The notes under the pieces were generated by a model that did no database searches, was not told the DNA's origin, and saw nothing but the letters and a program-made list of their open reading frames with translations. Shown here in pieces: positions 33,174-44,200 of a DNA stretch of 64,000 bases (positions are counted from its first letter, which is position 1; every line of letters begins with the position of its first letter). The position numbers were made by a program, and so were the translations under genes. The DNA comes from Topomyia yanbarensis (taxonomy: Eukaryota > Arthropoda > Insecta > Diptera > Culicidae), in the NCBI RefSeq assembly GCF_030247195.1, contig NC_080672.1:304327115-304391114 (forward strand). The letters are read 5' to 3'.

Positions 33174-34177
33174 TAATGTTAATTTCTTTTCCATCGGTAC
33201 CTCTCTGCACTGGGAAGCGATTCTACTAACTGAACCCTAGATATCACACCGGTCGGCTTTACTTCTCCCATGTAGGAAGATGTAGCCAGAGAATTTTCAA
33301 ATCAAAGGCTTGTACTGTGGATGAACTCAGACCCTGATTCCGGCTTGCCGCTCAACCACCAGAGCAGTCTTCAAAACACCAATTTGATGAGTAGGGATAC
33401 TATTATTATTACTTTAAATGCTTCGCCTCAACCTCACCAACAATTCGTACAATGAAGAAATATTGTTTTAAAGAACCGTAATTCCTATTCCGGCAGAAAG
33501 TAATGCGAATACAATGAATGAATTTCAAGGCGATTCGCGCTCTTAGATTGATTGCAAAGGTTCCCAAATTCGGCCACCTCTAACTAAATTTACAATATTC
33601 GATTGAAAGAAAAAATGTGCATTTTTCCAAAGTCGGAAGTCGACTCTGTTTCTATTCATCATATCAAGAGCATCAAGAAGGTATCAAGATCAACACTAAA
33701 CGAAACAATGTAAATGAACATGTGCAAACTACACCAAGTATTCCATAAATCATGAACAGCAGTGCGCTTCGTTTTTGGTTTAATGGACGTTTAACAGACC
33801 ATGCTCCAACATTCCTCCTTCTTGATGGAGGCACTTTTAATCTTCAAAGAACGTCTTACAACTATGAAAGTCAGATTACATCGTCTAGGAAGACAATTGC
33901 GTAGTTGGTGAGTCCATTACACTGTACGTCACCTGAGGTCGAACTCACACCACCGCATTTAGTGATGTGGACATCAGCAACGACACCTGGTTGTGAAAAT
34001 CCGCAATACTCTTTGTTCTCAATACATTTTGAATCCCGCTTTATTTTTTAAAACATTTTCAACACAGTTGACTGATTTAGCACAAATTTGGAAAAGAGTC
34101 TCAGGGTGACATAGAGTAAAACTAATTATGTAATGCTGGGAATCATTTTTTGATCATCCTATTCTGCAGCTGTTTAC
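33174..34177. other. Unassigned DNA in the hAT-like composite
   Basis: No repeat, RNA gene or protein domain was recognised. The composition is less AT-biased in 33200-33360. Confidence 0.35.
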
Positions 34178-34179
34178 TA

Positions 34180-35038
34180 GAGTGGGACACGGTTATATGC
34201 AAAAAAAAAAAAATTTTTGCTTCGAGTAACTTTTTGGTTTCCATTTAGGTCCCAGAACAAATTTTAAGCTCAATCGGTGAAACTATATTTTTGCGCCCAC
34301 AGTTTAAAGTTTACATGGGATTTCATATGAGAAAATCAACTTTCGCAAAATAATTCTTCCAAGAGCCGCCCGTTACCACCTAAAAATAAATAGATCTATA
34401 GGCAGGAAATTTGTCAAGGAAACAAAGTCTCAAGGACCGCGAAAAAAAAGTTATTAAGCAAAAACCCTTTTGACGCCCTGAAGTTTGACGAAAATCTCAA
34501 TTTTCATAGCATCATTGCTGCTGAAGGTCGAATTATATGCAAAAATTTTAAGCGTCTCTTTTTATGTACAAAATAAGCCTCAGTTTATCTCTCAAAACTC
34601 TTGTGAAGTGGCTAAACAGTTTAGATAATTGAATTGGACACATTAAGAGGAGATCAAAACAAAATGCATACAATTGAACAACCAACAGCAGTGGTGCTAG
34701 AAAAAAATGAATACTTCATCAAACGTCAGAATATCAATCAGTTTCTGATGCTTAATAACTTTTTTCTCAAGCATTATATCGTTGGCTTCGAGACTTTGTT
34801 TCTTTGTTGTATTTCCAATAAAAGCCACATAACGATTTATTTTTAGGAGGCAATACTATGAATTTAAGGAATTATTTTGTGAAAGTTAATTTTTCCATAC
34901 AAAATCCCATGTAAACTTTAAACAGTGGGCGCAAAAATATAGTTTCAGGGATCGAGCTAAGAATTTGCAAAGTTGATCTAGAACCCAAATGGTACCTATA
35001 GAGTTGCTCGGAGCAGAAATCTAATTTTTGTCCCACCC
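34180..35038. mobile_element. 859 bp long-TIR MITE, TA target duplication
   Basis: The left end GAGTGGGACACGG and right end TTTTTGTCCCACCC are inverted. TA flanks both (34178-34179, 35039-35040). Arms of about 150 bp share AACTATATTTTTGCGCCCAC and GTTTAAAGTTTACATGGGAT with their complements. The interior also pairs partly (TTTGTTTCTTTG versus AAGGAAACAAAG). Fits a Tc1/mariner-type non-autonomous element. Confidence 0.75.
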
Positions 35039-35119
35039 TACTTTTTACACGTTTTCAATTATTGGAGCCCCTTAGCTTAATAGTGCCCAGGGGCCCCGCG
35101 TCGTCTTAAGGCGGCCCTG

Positions 35120-35127
35120 TACATAGC
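35120..35127 (+). repeat. Right 8 bp target-site duplication (TACATAGC)
   Basis: Identical to 24626-24633. Closes the hAT-like composite. Confidence 0.8.
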
Positions 35128-35562
35128 TTCTATGCTAATTATTATGACAGTAGCGGTGAGGGCGATCATAGAAGAGGCTGTGCTGTAAACATTCTCCCCA
35201 CAAATATAATGGTTTTATATTTACCTTTCAACGACCATGCCCACATCGTTACAGTTCCAAAGAGGATCTCCGTTTGATGGAGCATGGAAAACCTTTCTTG
35301 TTTTTCCTGGGAAAATGGTGAGTTTCTGAGTGCTTTATCGGAAAAATCGTGCCAGATTAGCAGATACAAATAGTAATTTGAGTTCTCTCGCATTGCAATT
35401 CCGGGTAATAAGAAAGGCGAAACTTAGATTAGAGTGGTAATGAGAAGGCGCCTAAGTGGGCAGTAGAAGGTGATATTTATGAAAGATCGTGTAGCTTCAA
35501 CGAGTTTTGCAGTATTTCTTGTCAGAGGACGCTCGAAAATTGGCAAATTTCTTAGAACAATA

Positions 35563-35639
35563 CTGCCCATGATCGCATATCAGTCCCATAAAGATAGGAA
35601 ATCCCATTGAAAACGGGACAACTATGCGATCATGGGTAG
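35563..35639 (+). mobile_element. 77 bp mini-MITE, copy 1, TSD AATA
   Basis: Ends CTGCCCATGATCGCATA and TATGCGATCATGGGTAG are inverted. The centre has CCCATAAAGATAGGAAATCC and AAAACGGGAC. AATA flanks it on both sides (35559-35562, 35640-35643). It interrupts I-clade ORF2 sequence. Confidence 0.8.
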
Positions 35640-36035
35640 AATAGATGTTTAGGAATTCCAAAGGTATAAACAACTCTCGGTTTAAAGAAAATAGATAAAG
35701 GTCGTGACATCCTTCGGGTGATATTTCCGGTCATGTGCAATCATTGTACGTGGAATGCGCATCACCGGCGTATTGGGGCCGTGAAGAGCGGTCTCTGCGC
35801 TTGTGGTGATGGTTATCGCAACATTAAACATGGTGTTTGGTCGTGCGCCTAGTGATCTAGCGCCAGATCTCCGAATCCTGTCGGCCTCGTTCCAGTCCGA
35901 GATGTGCTGACTGTCCTCGATCTCTCCTATATGTCTCTCATATACATATTTTTAAACACAATACAAATCTAAATTTAGTTATCTCTTCTCTTTTGGTTGA
36001 CATGCTAACAGCAACCTGGAAATCTGATCCCAAGA

Positions 36036-36112
36036 CTGCCTATGATCGCATATCAGTCCCATAAAGATAGGAAATCCCATAGAAAACGGGACAAATATGC
36101 GATCATGGGTAG
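36036..36112 (+). mobile_element. 77 bp mini-MITE, copy 2, TSD AAGA
   Basis: Same length and sequence as copy 1 with few substitutions. AAGA flanks it on both sides (36032-36035, 36113-36116). Confidence 0.8.
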
Positions 36113-36250
36113 AAGAGTTCCTATTAAATCCAGGGAGGCCAGTTGGCGATCCTGTTCATGATGTCCTGACAGTGATCTTCCGTTTGCCAAAAAGCTGCAA
36201 GTTTAAATTATTTTTTCCCTGTCATTCTTGTCCACCATCTCCTCACTATC

Positions 36251-36772
36251 CCTTATACGGTCTCTGCTACTGATGTTGGGATCAATCCCACTTGTGTATG
36301 TTTTTTGTCTTCCTCATAACAAGCCTACTAGTGTTTATCCTTGTTTCGATTTTTAATCAAATAATTATTCTTGTTAAAAAGTTTTAAATTGTTCATCAAG
36401 TCTTTGAAAATATTGCTTACTACATCCTTTAGTCTGAATAAAATTGCATTAATATTTTTTGTATATCGATCTAAACTCCTTGTTATAAGATGCTGATGTG
36501 TCAAAAAGTATTCCCCATAGCACAAATATAAAAAATAATTTCAAATTTCAAACAAATCCCAATTATTATCCCATATTTTCAGGAAATTTAAATTATAAAG
36601 CAAAGAAACTCGTATCTGAATAACAATATTAAATTGTTGTACATCGACGAGACCCATTTGTGGTTAAGCTCAGATTTTGGTGTGTTCCAAACTTTTGAGT
36701 AGGTAATTCCCCCCTCGGTAATTTTCGAGTGGTTAGTACTACCCATACTACCCACGTCTTTCGCCGGCCCTG
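36251..36772. mobile_element. Right end of a further hAT-like element
   Basis: The sequence ends ACGTCTTTCGCCGGCCCTG at 36772; read inward this is CAGGGCCGGCGAAAGACG, very like the termini at 35119 and 44409. Immediately outside, the Jockey/CR1-type remnant resumes. The matching left terminus and the duplication TGGACATC could not be found in the window. The interior is AT-rich without coding motifs. Confidence 0.45.
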
Positions 36773-36955
36773 TGGACATCAGCTGTCGCATCGTGCTCGT
36801 TTGCCAAGGAAGGCCGGTTTATTGATGATGAACTTTCTTCGGGACGTGTCTGTCAATAACATAACCCAAAACGTTGGAAAATGTTTGAACTACGGTATCA
36901 ACATCTTCAGGGTCCAGAATATTTAGCTAATCGAGAGAAGAGAAGAGGTCTGCGA
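36773..36955 (-). pseudogene. Jockey/CR1-type LINE ORF2, linker after the endonuclease
   Basis: On the minus strand one frame reads LDPEDVDTVVQTFSNVLGYV, IDRHVPKK and, after a stop, PWQTSTMRQL. This resembles the region between endonuclease and RT of Jockey/CR1-type elements, where a VP.K and a PW..S motif are common. It is the downstream continuation of the blocks at 44418-44669 and 39147-39263, cut off on both sides by hAT-like elements. Confidence 0.55.
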
Positions 36956-39139
36956 CAGGGTTGTTAATACGATACATTTTTCGCGATAATTTATCGGCGT
37001 TACTCGTTAACGATAATGTATCGTCATCGAAAACTTTGTTAACGATAATGTATCGTCGCCTTCATCGTCATCGTCGATAATTGTATCGTCGTATTCATCG
37101 CCATCGTCGGTTCATCGGTTATCGCGATACATTTTGCGTTACTTTTCCGTTTATTGGAGTTGAAGTTGATGCGGTTAACTTTCAGTTGTTTAGAAATAAA
37201 TACCTATTGAAGGACATGTTGTTGGCAGTTGAAAATCAATAATTTTGGACATTTTCAATACGCAGAAGGGTCCGACGATATGTCAAAATGGAATTTTTTT
37301 AACTTTTCGAGTAAGTTGGTGCACAGAAGAGCCCCAGGTGCACAGTGCGGCAAAAAGGTGATCAAAATTGTTTTGACCATGAAGAAAACAAATTTTGAGC
37401 TATTGTGTAATTAGTAATTTTTATCACGCAAAGACATATATTGAAAAAACTACTAAACCACTATTATTAGGCCATTCACAAATTATACTACACATTTAAG
37501 TGGTGTGGTGATTAACAGATTTTATTATAATTTTAATTTAAACTAGAAGATTTTGAGTTTTAAAAAGGAGAATATACATATTTCCAATGTATATTTTTTC
37601 TAGTTGGGAAGCTTTTAGCCCCTCCTCCGTTTCTTCTCTCCACTATGTAACAAGATGCTTCATGCTTCCTTCTTTTACCCTCAAATATGTAGTGTAATTT
37701 ATAAACGGCCTCATAATACAGTTTCAGTCGTTTTTGAATACAGTGAAGACCCGTTTTTATCAGCCCCTTGGTGAATTGACATTGACAAAATCGGCACATA
37801 TTTTTTCTGGCTCTGAAGAGGCGATGTCGAAACGCAAACACCAAGACTAATATTTTTTTTCCTTTCTTTTTAATAAACCGCAGTAGTTAAAATAATCTTC
37901 TTTAGTCCCTCGACAAAACCTCATAACCCGTTCTGATTATTTAGTAAAAATTTCCCTTGGGACCTCCCAATTACAGTACAGTAGTATTATTTTTGTATAT
38001 TTTGCATCTGTCAGATAAGAAAGATATGCTAAAGAAGGAATTTACTCGAATTTGACTTAAACGTAGACTAGAGACCACCAAACGGTTTTGATAGTGTTTC
38101 TTTTACAGATTCGTCTTGGTGAAGCTATACCTGCGGAAATTTGTGGCTTCCACACCAAAACATTGCTTTTTGGACACTAAATCATTCGATAACTTCTAAG
38201 TTGTAAGAGATACAAATAAACTAACATTACAAAAATTCTGTATTTTCTTATGCTGAACGAAATCTTGGAACATTTTGAAATTCTACAAAATTACCAGGAA
38301 AAGTATTTTGAAATAAGCAATTTTGTGGGGTATATCAAAGAAATCTTCACAAACGTATAATTAAATCGACAGATAGACACATAGTCTCTTCAGCGAAGTT
38401 AATACTAAAGATATTCTCAACAACTTTGCCAAAAAAAGTTTTTTTTTATTTTCATAAATGACCAAACAAAAACTTGCTGCTCAGCTTTAGAGGGATTAAT
38501 CACCCAACTAATACTTTTTAAATGCAAAAAAATGTAAATAAACTTTGCTGTAGACACTATAGCTAAAAATGTTTTTTCGTGGTTCAAAGAATTTCTTTCA
38601 CCTTTTTGCCATTTTGAAAACACTGTGCACTGGTGGATTCTCCTGTGAATTGAAAATGTCCAAAACTATCGATTTTCAACTGCCAACAACCTGCCCTTCA
38701 ATATAAAAAGTTTGCGAAAAGTTGAAAAAATTTCTATTTTGACGCACCGATGGTACATGCCCAAAACTATTGATTTTCACTTATTAATAACTTCTTTAAT
38801 ATAATGAACTTTCCCTAAAAGTTGAAAAAAATCCATTTTGACACATCGTCGAACCCCCCCCCCCCCCCTGTGCATAGAAAATGTCAAATACTATTGATTT
38901 TCAACTGCCAACAACATGTCCTTTAATAGTCATTTATTTCTAAACAATTGAAAGTTAACCGCATCAACTTCAACTCCAATGAACGGGAAAGTAACGCAAA
39001 ATGTATCGCGATAACCACCGATGAATTATCGACGATGACGATGAATCTGACGATACATTATCGTTAACGGAGTTTCCGATGACGTTGACGGGTGGTTAAC
39101 GTTATCGACGATGACGATTAATTATCGATTAACAACCCT
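36956..39139. mobile_element. 2.2 kb palindromic hAT-like element
   Basis: The left end CAGGGTTGTTAAT and right end ATTAACAACCCT are inverted. TCTGCGA flanks both (36949-36955 and 39140-39146; 7 of 8 when extended by one base). Subterminal arms carry ATCGTCATCGTCGATAA-type words and AAGTTGATGCGGTTAACTTT in opposite orientations. Inside are GTTGAAAATCAATA and TCAATxCxCAGxxGGTCCGxCGAT sub-repeats shared with the MITE at 17411-18551. The core (about 37335-38635) may be another insertion. Confidence 0.75.
37335..38635. mobile_element. Possible nested element with CAGTG ends
   Basis: The left border reads GTGCACAGTGCGGCAAAAAGG and the right border CACCTTTTTGCCATTTTGAA followed by AACACTGTGCAC. 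CAGTG...CACTG and GGCAAAAAGGTG/CACCTTTTTGCC are inverted. TGCA lies outside on both sides. The interior is AT-rich. Boundaries are tentative. Confidence 0.45.
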
Positions 39140-39146
39140 TCTGCGA

Positions 39147-39263
39147 TACTGCGATGATCAGCTTTGTGGAAGTCGTAAGAGACGAGGATTGAAGGAACTT
39201 TTAATCGTGCGCCAGGGTGCGATCAATGGTGGGTGATCTGCTACTGGTTTCACTAGAGGATAG
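39147..39263 (-). pseudogene. Jockey/CR1-type LINE endonuclease C-terminal motif
   Basis: Minus-strand frame YPLVKPVADHPPLIAPW corresponds to the last endonuclease motif of Jockey/CR1-type LINEs, with Asp-His as in the catalytic SDH. It lies between two hAT-like elements and connects the blocks at 44418 and 36955. Confidence 0.6.
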
Positions 39264-39554
39264 CAGGGTCGCAGAGAGAAAATACGGGCCCGGGGGGTCC
39301 AACGTATGGGCCCCCACCACTGTGTATTGCCTGAGTACAAAAAAGTCAATGTTTGAAATCCATTGGAGTTCACTGATATTATGTATAGTATACTGAAATT
39401 TTATATGTATGTACCATTTTGTTGCTCTAGTTGTTTGTAGTGCCAATGAAGGAATAAAACGTAGAGTTTTTATTTCCTCTTCGAGAGTTTTGGTGACTTT
39501 GAAAAGCGCCATTTTTGTAATAGTATTTATAAAAGTAGGGAAATGACAAGATTA

Positions 39555-40647
39555 AAAACCTGTTTTAATCCACCTAGCGGTGCAATTGTGCCTTTCTCAT
39601 TTCTCTAAACTATAGCACGGAGGCTTTTTATGTTCAACATAGTTGTGGAAATGTCCATTACATTCTTAGTACACTTTGCATTTATACACAATAGCTTGCC
39701 AGCCACGAACTTGATGAGCTACGTGTCGACGGTGAACCACTTGAAACAAAAAATATCGTGCTTCATTAGCCTAATCAGTATTAGATCAATGTTATCTGCT
39801 TGCTAACTCATTTTGTCATGCGGGGTGGGTATGTGAGGTGGGCGAAAGTTCCATGAACGAACGACTCCCCAGCTTAAATTGGTTTGCTTTGTGATATAGT
39901 GATGGTTTAAAGATGATGGGGTTGTTGGGGAGGGGTATGAGGGCTGAGGGGTGATTTAAGGAGATTTTTAAGAGAGGGGAGTGAACGGTAGAGGGGGGGG
40001 GGGTGTAACCCCTCTCCTTAAACCATCAACTACGCCCCTGTTAAAATCCAGAAAACTTTTCAGAGTCAAAAAAAAATTTGGCCGGGATTAGGTTGACGTT
40101 TTTCAGAGTGATTGCATAACCTTTCTATATGAGAAAGGCAAAAATGTGCCAAAATCCAAAAAAGTGAATAGTCGTCAAATTTTTTTTCGAGTTTGCATCA
40201 AAACTCGACGTTTCATGCACCTTGAAGACATTTAGCATCAAAAATAAAAATTCTATTTTTAATTTTTCCTATAGATTAGATGAGAAATTTCTGTGTGGCC
40301 GCACTCTTAAACCCGTAATTCCGGAACCAGAATTCCGATCGATCCAAAATTCAATAGCAGCCGATGGGAAGGTTGTACCTTTCATTTGAGACTAAGTTTG
40401 GGCAAATCGGTCCAGCCATCTCTGAGAAAAATGAGTGACATTATTTGACACATACGCACATACATACACACACACACACATACACACACATACACACACA
40501 TACATACACACATACACACACACATACAGACTTTTTCCGATCTCGACGAACTGAGTCGAATGGGATATGACACTCGGCCCTCCGGGCCGGGATTAGGTTG
40601 ACGTTTTTCAGAGTGATTGCATAACCTTTCTATATGAGAAAGGCAAA
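39555..40647 (-). repeat. Interspersed repeat family A, full copy (inverted)
   Basis: Inverted, close match to 24771-25892 along its whole length, including the two internal boxes (about 40090-40147 and 40590-40647) and a CA/CATA microsatellite at 40450-40528. The close similarity suggests both copies are relatively young. Confidence 0.8.
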
Positions 40648-42150
40648 AAGATAAAAAACATCCGGAAAACTAAATATTAAAAGAATGCACAAAAAAGCTA
40701 AAAACAACAAAATCAACCACATAAACAAATGTCAATTGTCAAAAAATGTTTAATCGAGAAAAACCAAAACAAAACCTATAAAAAATTGGTAAAGGAAAAC
40801 AGGAAACTAGAAAACCATATTGCGAAGATTAAAAAAGTCGAACATTATTGAATAGATGGTGAAAACAATGAAAAATCGATAGGAAATTAGGAAAAAAATT
40901 AGAATCAATGAAAATGAAAAAAAAACTACTAAAAAGAATACAAATATTAACATAAAAATGCATAAAACTGAAAAACTCGATAAATCAATAATAAATAATA
41001 AAATTTATTTAACATTAAAAACAAGAAATATTTCAAGCTATAGAAAAAATAAATAAAACGTTAAGAATGCATAAAACTAGAGGAGTATATATATAAGACA
41101 AGAATAAAATAACCATAGAAATTTTAAAAAATTGGACGAACCACAAAATTTTGAAAAACTGGAAAAGTTTAAATGATGAACAGACGAAAATGTAAAGAAA
41201 ATTGGAAGTATTGAACAAAAACGGAGCAAACAGACAAAATAGAAAAAATAGTAGAAAAAAGCCATACTATAGAAACACAAAAATGAAGATATTAACACGA
41301 AAAAAATAATAAAATGGATATTATTTAAAGAAGCACTAAAAATGAAATTTGAAATAAATTCAAACAACGAACTAAATGTAAAATTAAGAAAAATGCGCAT
41401 AGTGTCAAGAAAAGATAAATCAAATGTTTTTAGGAAAATATAAAAAAATAATGTAAACGTATAGGAAAAGTATTTTCAAAACAGGTTAAATGGAAAACAT
41501 TAAGAAATAACAATAAAAAATTAAATCTTAAGAAAAAGGTATAAAAAAATTATATTAAATGAACAATTGAAAAAAATAAAACTGCGATAAACGGAAAACT
41601 AAAAACTAGAAAATGAGGAAGAAAATAGGAGAAAGGTAAAAAATTAAACAATAAGACAAATTGGAATGAATTTGAGCAAGTAAAATTGCTTTTAGAAATG
41701 CAAAAAAATATAAAAAAGGAAATATAAAAAGGCTATGACAAGTATAAATGTAGTAAATAAACAAATTCTAAAAATTAGATGGAATGACAAAAGAAACAAA
41801 TAAAACAGCAGGGTATTAAAATATGAAACAATAAGAAAAAAATAAAGAAAGCAGAATTTTCTCGAAAAATTGCGAATAAAATTAAATAACAGAGAAAATA
41901 CTATAAATTAAAGTAAGTGATAGTGATAGCAATAGAAAAAAGCAAAAGTAAGGAACGTAAAAAGATGGATAAAATAAAAGTATGCAAACAGATAAAAAAG
42001 GCAGAATCTTACAATTGTAGAATCCAAAACTTGTATGTAATCCACAACTTGAAAAAATAGATCGTGAAATTTAAACAAAATAAAAAAAATCCACGTAGGA
42101 ATAAAAAAATGGAAAAAAATATGAGAAACATGGATCAAATTTCAAATAAG
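40648..42150. repeat. 1.5 kb extremely A-rich, strand-asymmetric block
   Basis: The plus strand is dominated by A with words such as AAAAATTGGAAAAA, GAAAAC and AAATAAAA, and has few T or C. The block starts right after the family A copy ends and stops near 42150. Minus-strand frames encode only Phe/Leu/Ile/Tyr-rich strings, a consequence of composition. No period was recognised. It resembles an overgrown degenerate poly-A or purine tract. Confidence 0.7.
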
Positions 42151-42920
42151 GGTTTTGGTTGGATTTTACGCTATGCTGGTTTCGAAAACATTCATAATCC
42201 TATAAAAACATGAATTATTCTTTTATTTGTGTTGGTGTGTTAGCACACCTTAAAATATTTTACAAGAATGTTGTAACTGATTTCTAGAAAATAGTTCAAA
42301 AATAAAAATAAAATCGTTACGTTCAGGAAGCGACGTTCAAAATCTCACGCTCACTCCTCCAAAACGAAAATATTTTGTATGCGGATTTAACTTGCTACAT
42401 TAGTTAACTAATCTTGCTAACTAGTTGATTTAGTTTGGTAGCAGAGTTAAATTTTCTCTTCGAAATCAATCAAACACAATTTAGCAGTTTATTTGAACGT
42501 ATGCTTCTTAGAACCATTGGCAGCTGCAGGATTGTGAACTGAGAGATCTTCTCTTCATTCTCCATGACATATAAAATTTTAAACAAAACTATTAACACTG
42601 TACTTGTCACGAAAGGGGATTGTTGTGTACGCAATTTGCTGTTATAATAAAAATGTTGATAAAAGGCCGTATTTGAAAGAATTGTTAAACGTATTTATTT
42701 TTTTCCATCCCTGGCCTCTTTGCTAGGGAGGTAGTCGAAAATTGCCGAAAAAGCTGCGTCATTTGAGTATGACCCCTTTACAAAAATGTTTCGGTATCAC
42801 CTCGTATCTGTATGTGATTTTTTATAGATTTTGTATCAATGAACGGCAAACCAAATATATTTAAAATTGAAATTTTTGGATTAATTTCGAATTCTTTCGG
42901 TATATCAAGAGTTTTTGATG
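42151..42920. other. AT-rich DNA, nothing recognised
   Basis: No gene or repeat recognised. Confidence 0.35.
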
Positions 42921-43190
42921 ACTCATTTGACCAATTCTCGACAAACATTGATTACGGCTTAAAGCCAACTGTCAAAATTCTCTTTGATTGAAAATTCCGG
43001 ATAAGCCGTTACTCGCCAATCACTGATGTTGGTAGTAAACAAAAGAGAAAAGTTTTCTCTTTCATTAACTGCTGTGAACTGTGTACGAACAGTAACGGTT
43101 TGTCCGGAATTTCCTTTCAAAGAGAACATTGACAGTTGGCTTTTAAACCGTAATCATATGTTTGTCGAGAATTGAGCTCTCAAATAGAGG
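42921..43190. mobile_element. Hairpin MITE (~270 bp, arms ~90 bp)
   Basis: The left arm CAATTCTCGACAAACATTGA, TTACGGCTTAAAGCCAACTG and AATTCCGGATAAGCCGTTAC is repeated in reverse on the right (CAGTTGGCTTTTAAACCGTA, TTTGTCGAGAATTGAG). The loop is about 70 bp. Target duplication is unclear. Confidence 0.7.
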
Positions 43191-44024
43191 TAGGGTTACC
43201 GCCTCTAGTGGTACTTTGACTAGCAAAATTTTATTGAGCAGGGGATAGACTTAAAGTGACACATGGATGCGTTGAAATCAATTCGAATTTCGAATTAAAG
43301 TGATCACTCGACAGAATTTTGGAGCGCTTCCATTGCTTTTTATTGTATAAAACGCTTAAAACAAATAAATATGCATTGTTTTATTTCTTATGTAGCTCGT
43401 AGCACTACGAGGAAAAATATCTTATTTTCTTCACATTCACCGTAGAGTGTAATGTTTTGGTAAAGCACTCCACCTTTCTGTGTCGTTCACATTAAGTTGT
43501 ATGTTTCTGCATTTGTTAACAGTTTTGTTGATTTAGTTGGATGTAGTGATTCGCTTTCTCGGATATTCACAAAGAATCCAAAAGCACCACTCTCGCTGTG
43601 AAGCATAACCCGAGCGAGCTTTGCTCTGCTCCTCAGTAAACAAACACGGGGTGTGAAATCACACTTCAGTTTCTTTCCAGAATCTTTGTGAGGAACAAAG
43701 GCCTGCAACCCGAGGATGATGTTTATGAGTGCTGGGTGCTGGGCGATTCGTGGTAAAGAAAAGGGCAACGCAAAATTGCGAAATAATCCAATGGATTCTT
43801 CCGGGCGAATTCAGATTTATCTGAACGAAGACACGGAATTCGCCTCAAAAACCGGTGTGGCAACCCTAAGCAGGGTTTTTCTTTCAATAATTACTTTCGA
43901 TACTAATCCAGCGCTTTCGAAGATTGGAAATTCAATAAATCAAAAAAATCGATTTCAAATTGGCGAAATTTGAAGACAACTCCATGACTTCTAATCAAAC
44001 CATTTAATTGTTTAACCCTTACAA
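43191..44024. other. Unassigned DNA, no recognised gene
   Basis: Overlapping open frames on opposite strands (43487-43768 minus, 93 codons; 43716-43973 plus, 85 codons) contain no motif I recognise. The GC content rises near 43560-43800. A decayed exon is possible but unsupported. Confidence 0.3.
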
Positions 44025-44200
44025 GTGTAATCATATTTTTGTTTCGGTTATAGACATTTCAATCTTAAGGTCATTCGCTTCTTCATTCAGGTTAGGAATT
44101 TTCCTATAACAAATCTATTCCGGTGTGAGGGGTTGGGATTCGAACCCAGGTGAGCTGCGTACATGACATTCAATGTACAAATTCCGCTATGCCCGCTCGA
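44025..44200 (-). mobile_element. tRNA-derived SINE (Feilai-like)
   Basis: On the minus strand the head (about 44200-44130) begins AGCGGGCATAGCGGAATTTG and has a perfect B box GGTTCGAATCC; the A box is weaker. The body has a TTATAGGAAAATTCC hairpin-like region. The tail reads GCGAATGACCTTAAG and then TATAACCGAAACAAAAATA. Pol III promoter boxes plus this tail match a tRNA-related SINE. It is not a functional tRNA, because no proper cloverleaf forms around an anticodon. Confidence 0.65.

Larger units (their letters stand above)
24634..35119. mobile_element. 10.5 kb hAT-like composite element
   Basis: The left end is CAGTGCCGTCTTTACGC and the right end, read inward, is CAGGGCCGCCTTAAGACG. Both have GGGGCCC/GGGGGCTCC shortly inside. 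A perfect 8 bp duplication TACATAGC flanks the pair, and I-clade ORF2 sequence lies outside on both sides. CAG termini plus an 8 bp duplication indicate hAT. No hAT transposase was found. The interior is mostly later insertions: two family A copies, a mariner-like fragment, a gypsy retrotransposon and two MITEs. Confidence 0.75.
35128..36250 (+). pseudogene. Second I-clade LINE remnant, right part
   Basis: After about 290 unassigned bases, 35420-35560 matches 22040-22180 of the first I-clade copy (end of RNase H into the C-terminal domain; GTCAGAGGACGCTCGAAAAT versus GTCAGAGGACACTCAACAGT). The region 35650-35960 matches 22200-22530, including the EH...C finger region (GCTTGTGGTGATGGTTATCG). 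Two 77 bp MITEs (35563 and 36036) are inserted in it. The frame is broken many times. It is the continuation of the remnant at 23906-24633. Confidence 0.7.

Noticed and set aside
33960..33985. TGGACATC at about 33969 as the left duplication of the orphan hAT-like end at 36772
   Set aside because: It is followed by AGCAACG, not a CAG terminus, and lies inside another element; judged coincidental.
41077..42138. Hydrophobic minus-strand frames that look like multi-pass membrane proteins
   Set aside because: They are produced by the A-rich plus strand (TTT, TTA, ATT codons on the minus strand) and have no real protein features.
43487..43973. Candidate host exon
   Set aside because: Open frames on both strands overlap, no motif is recognised, and splice sites could not be supported.
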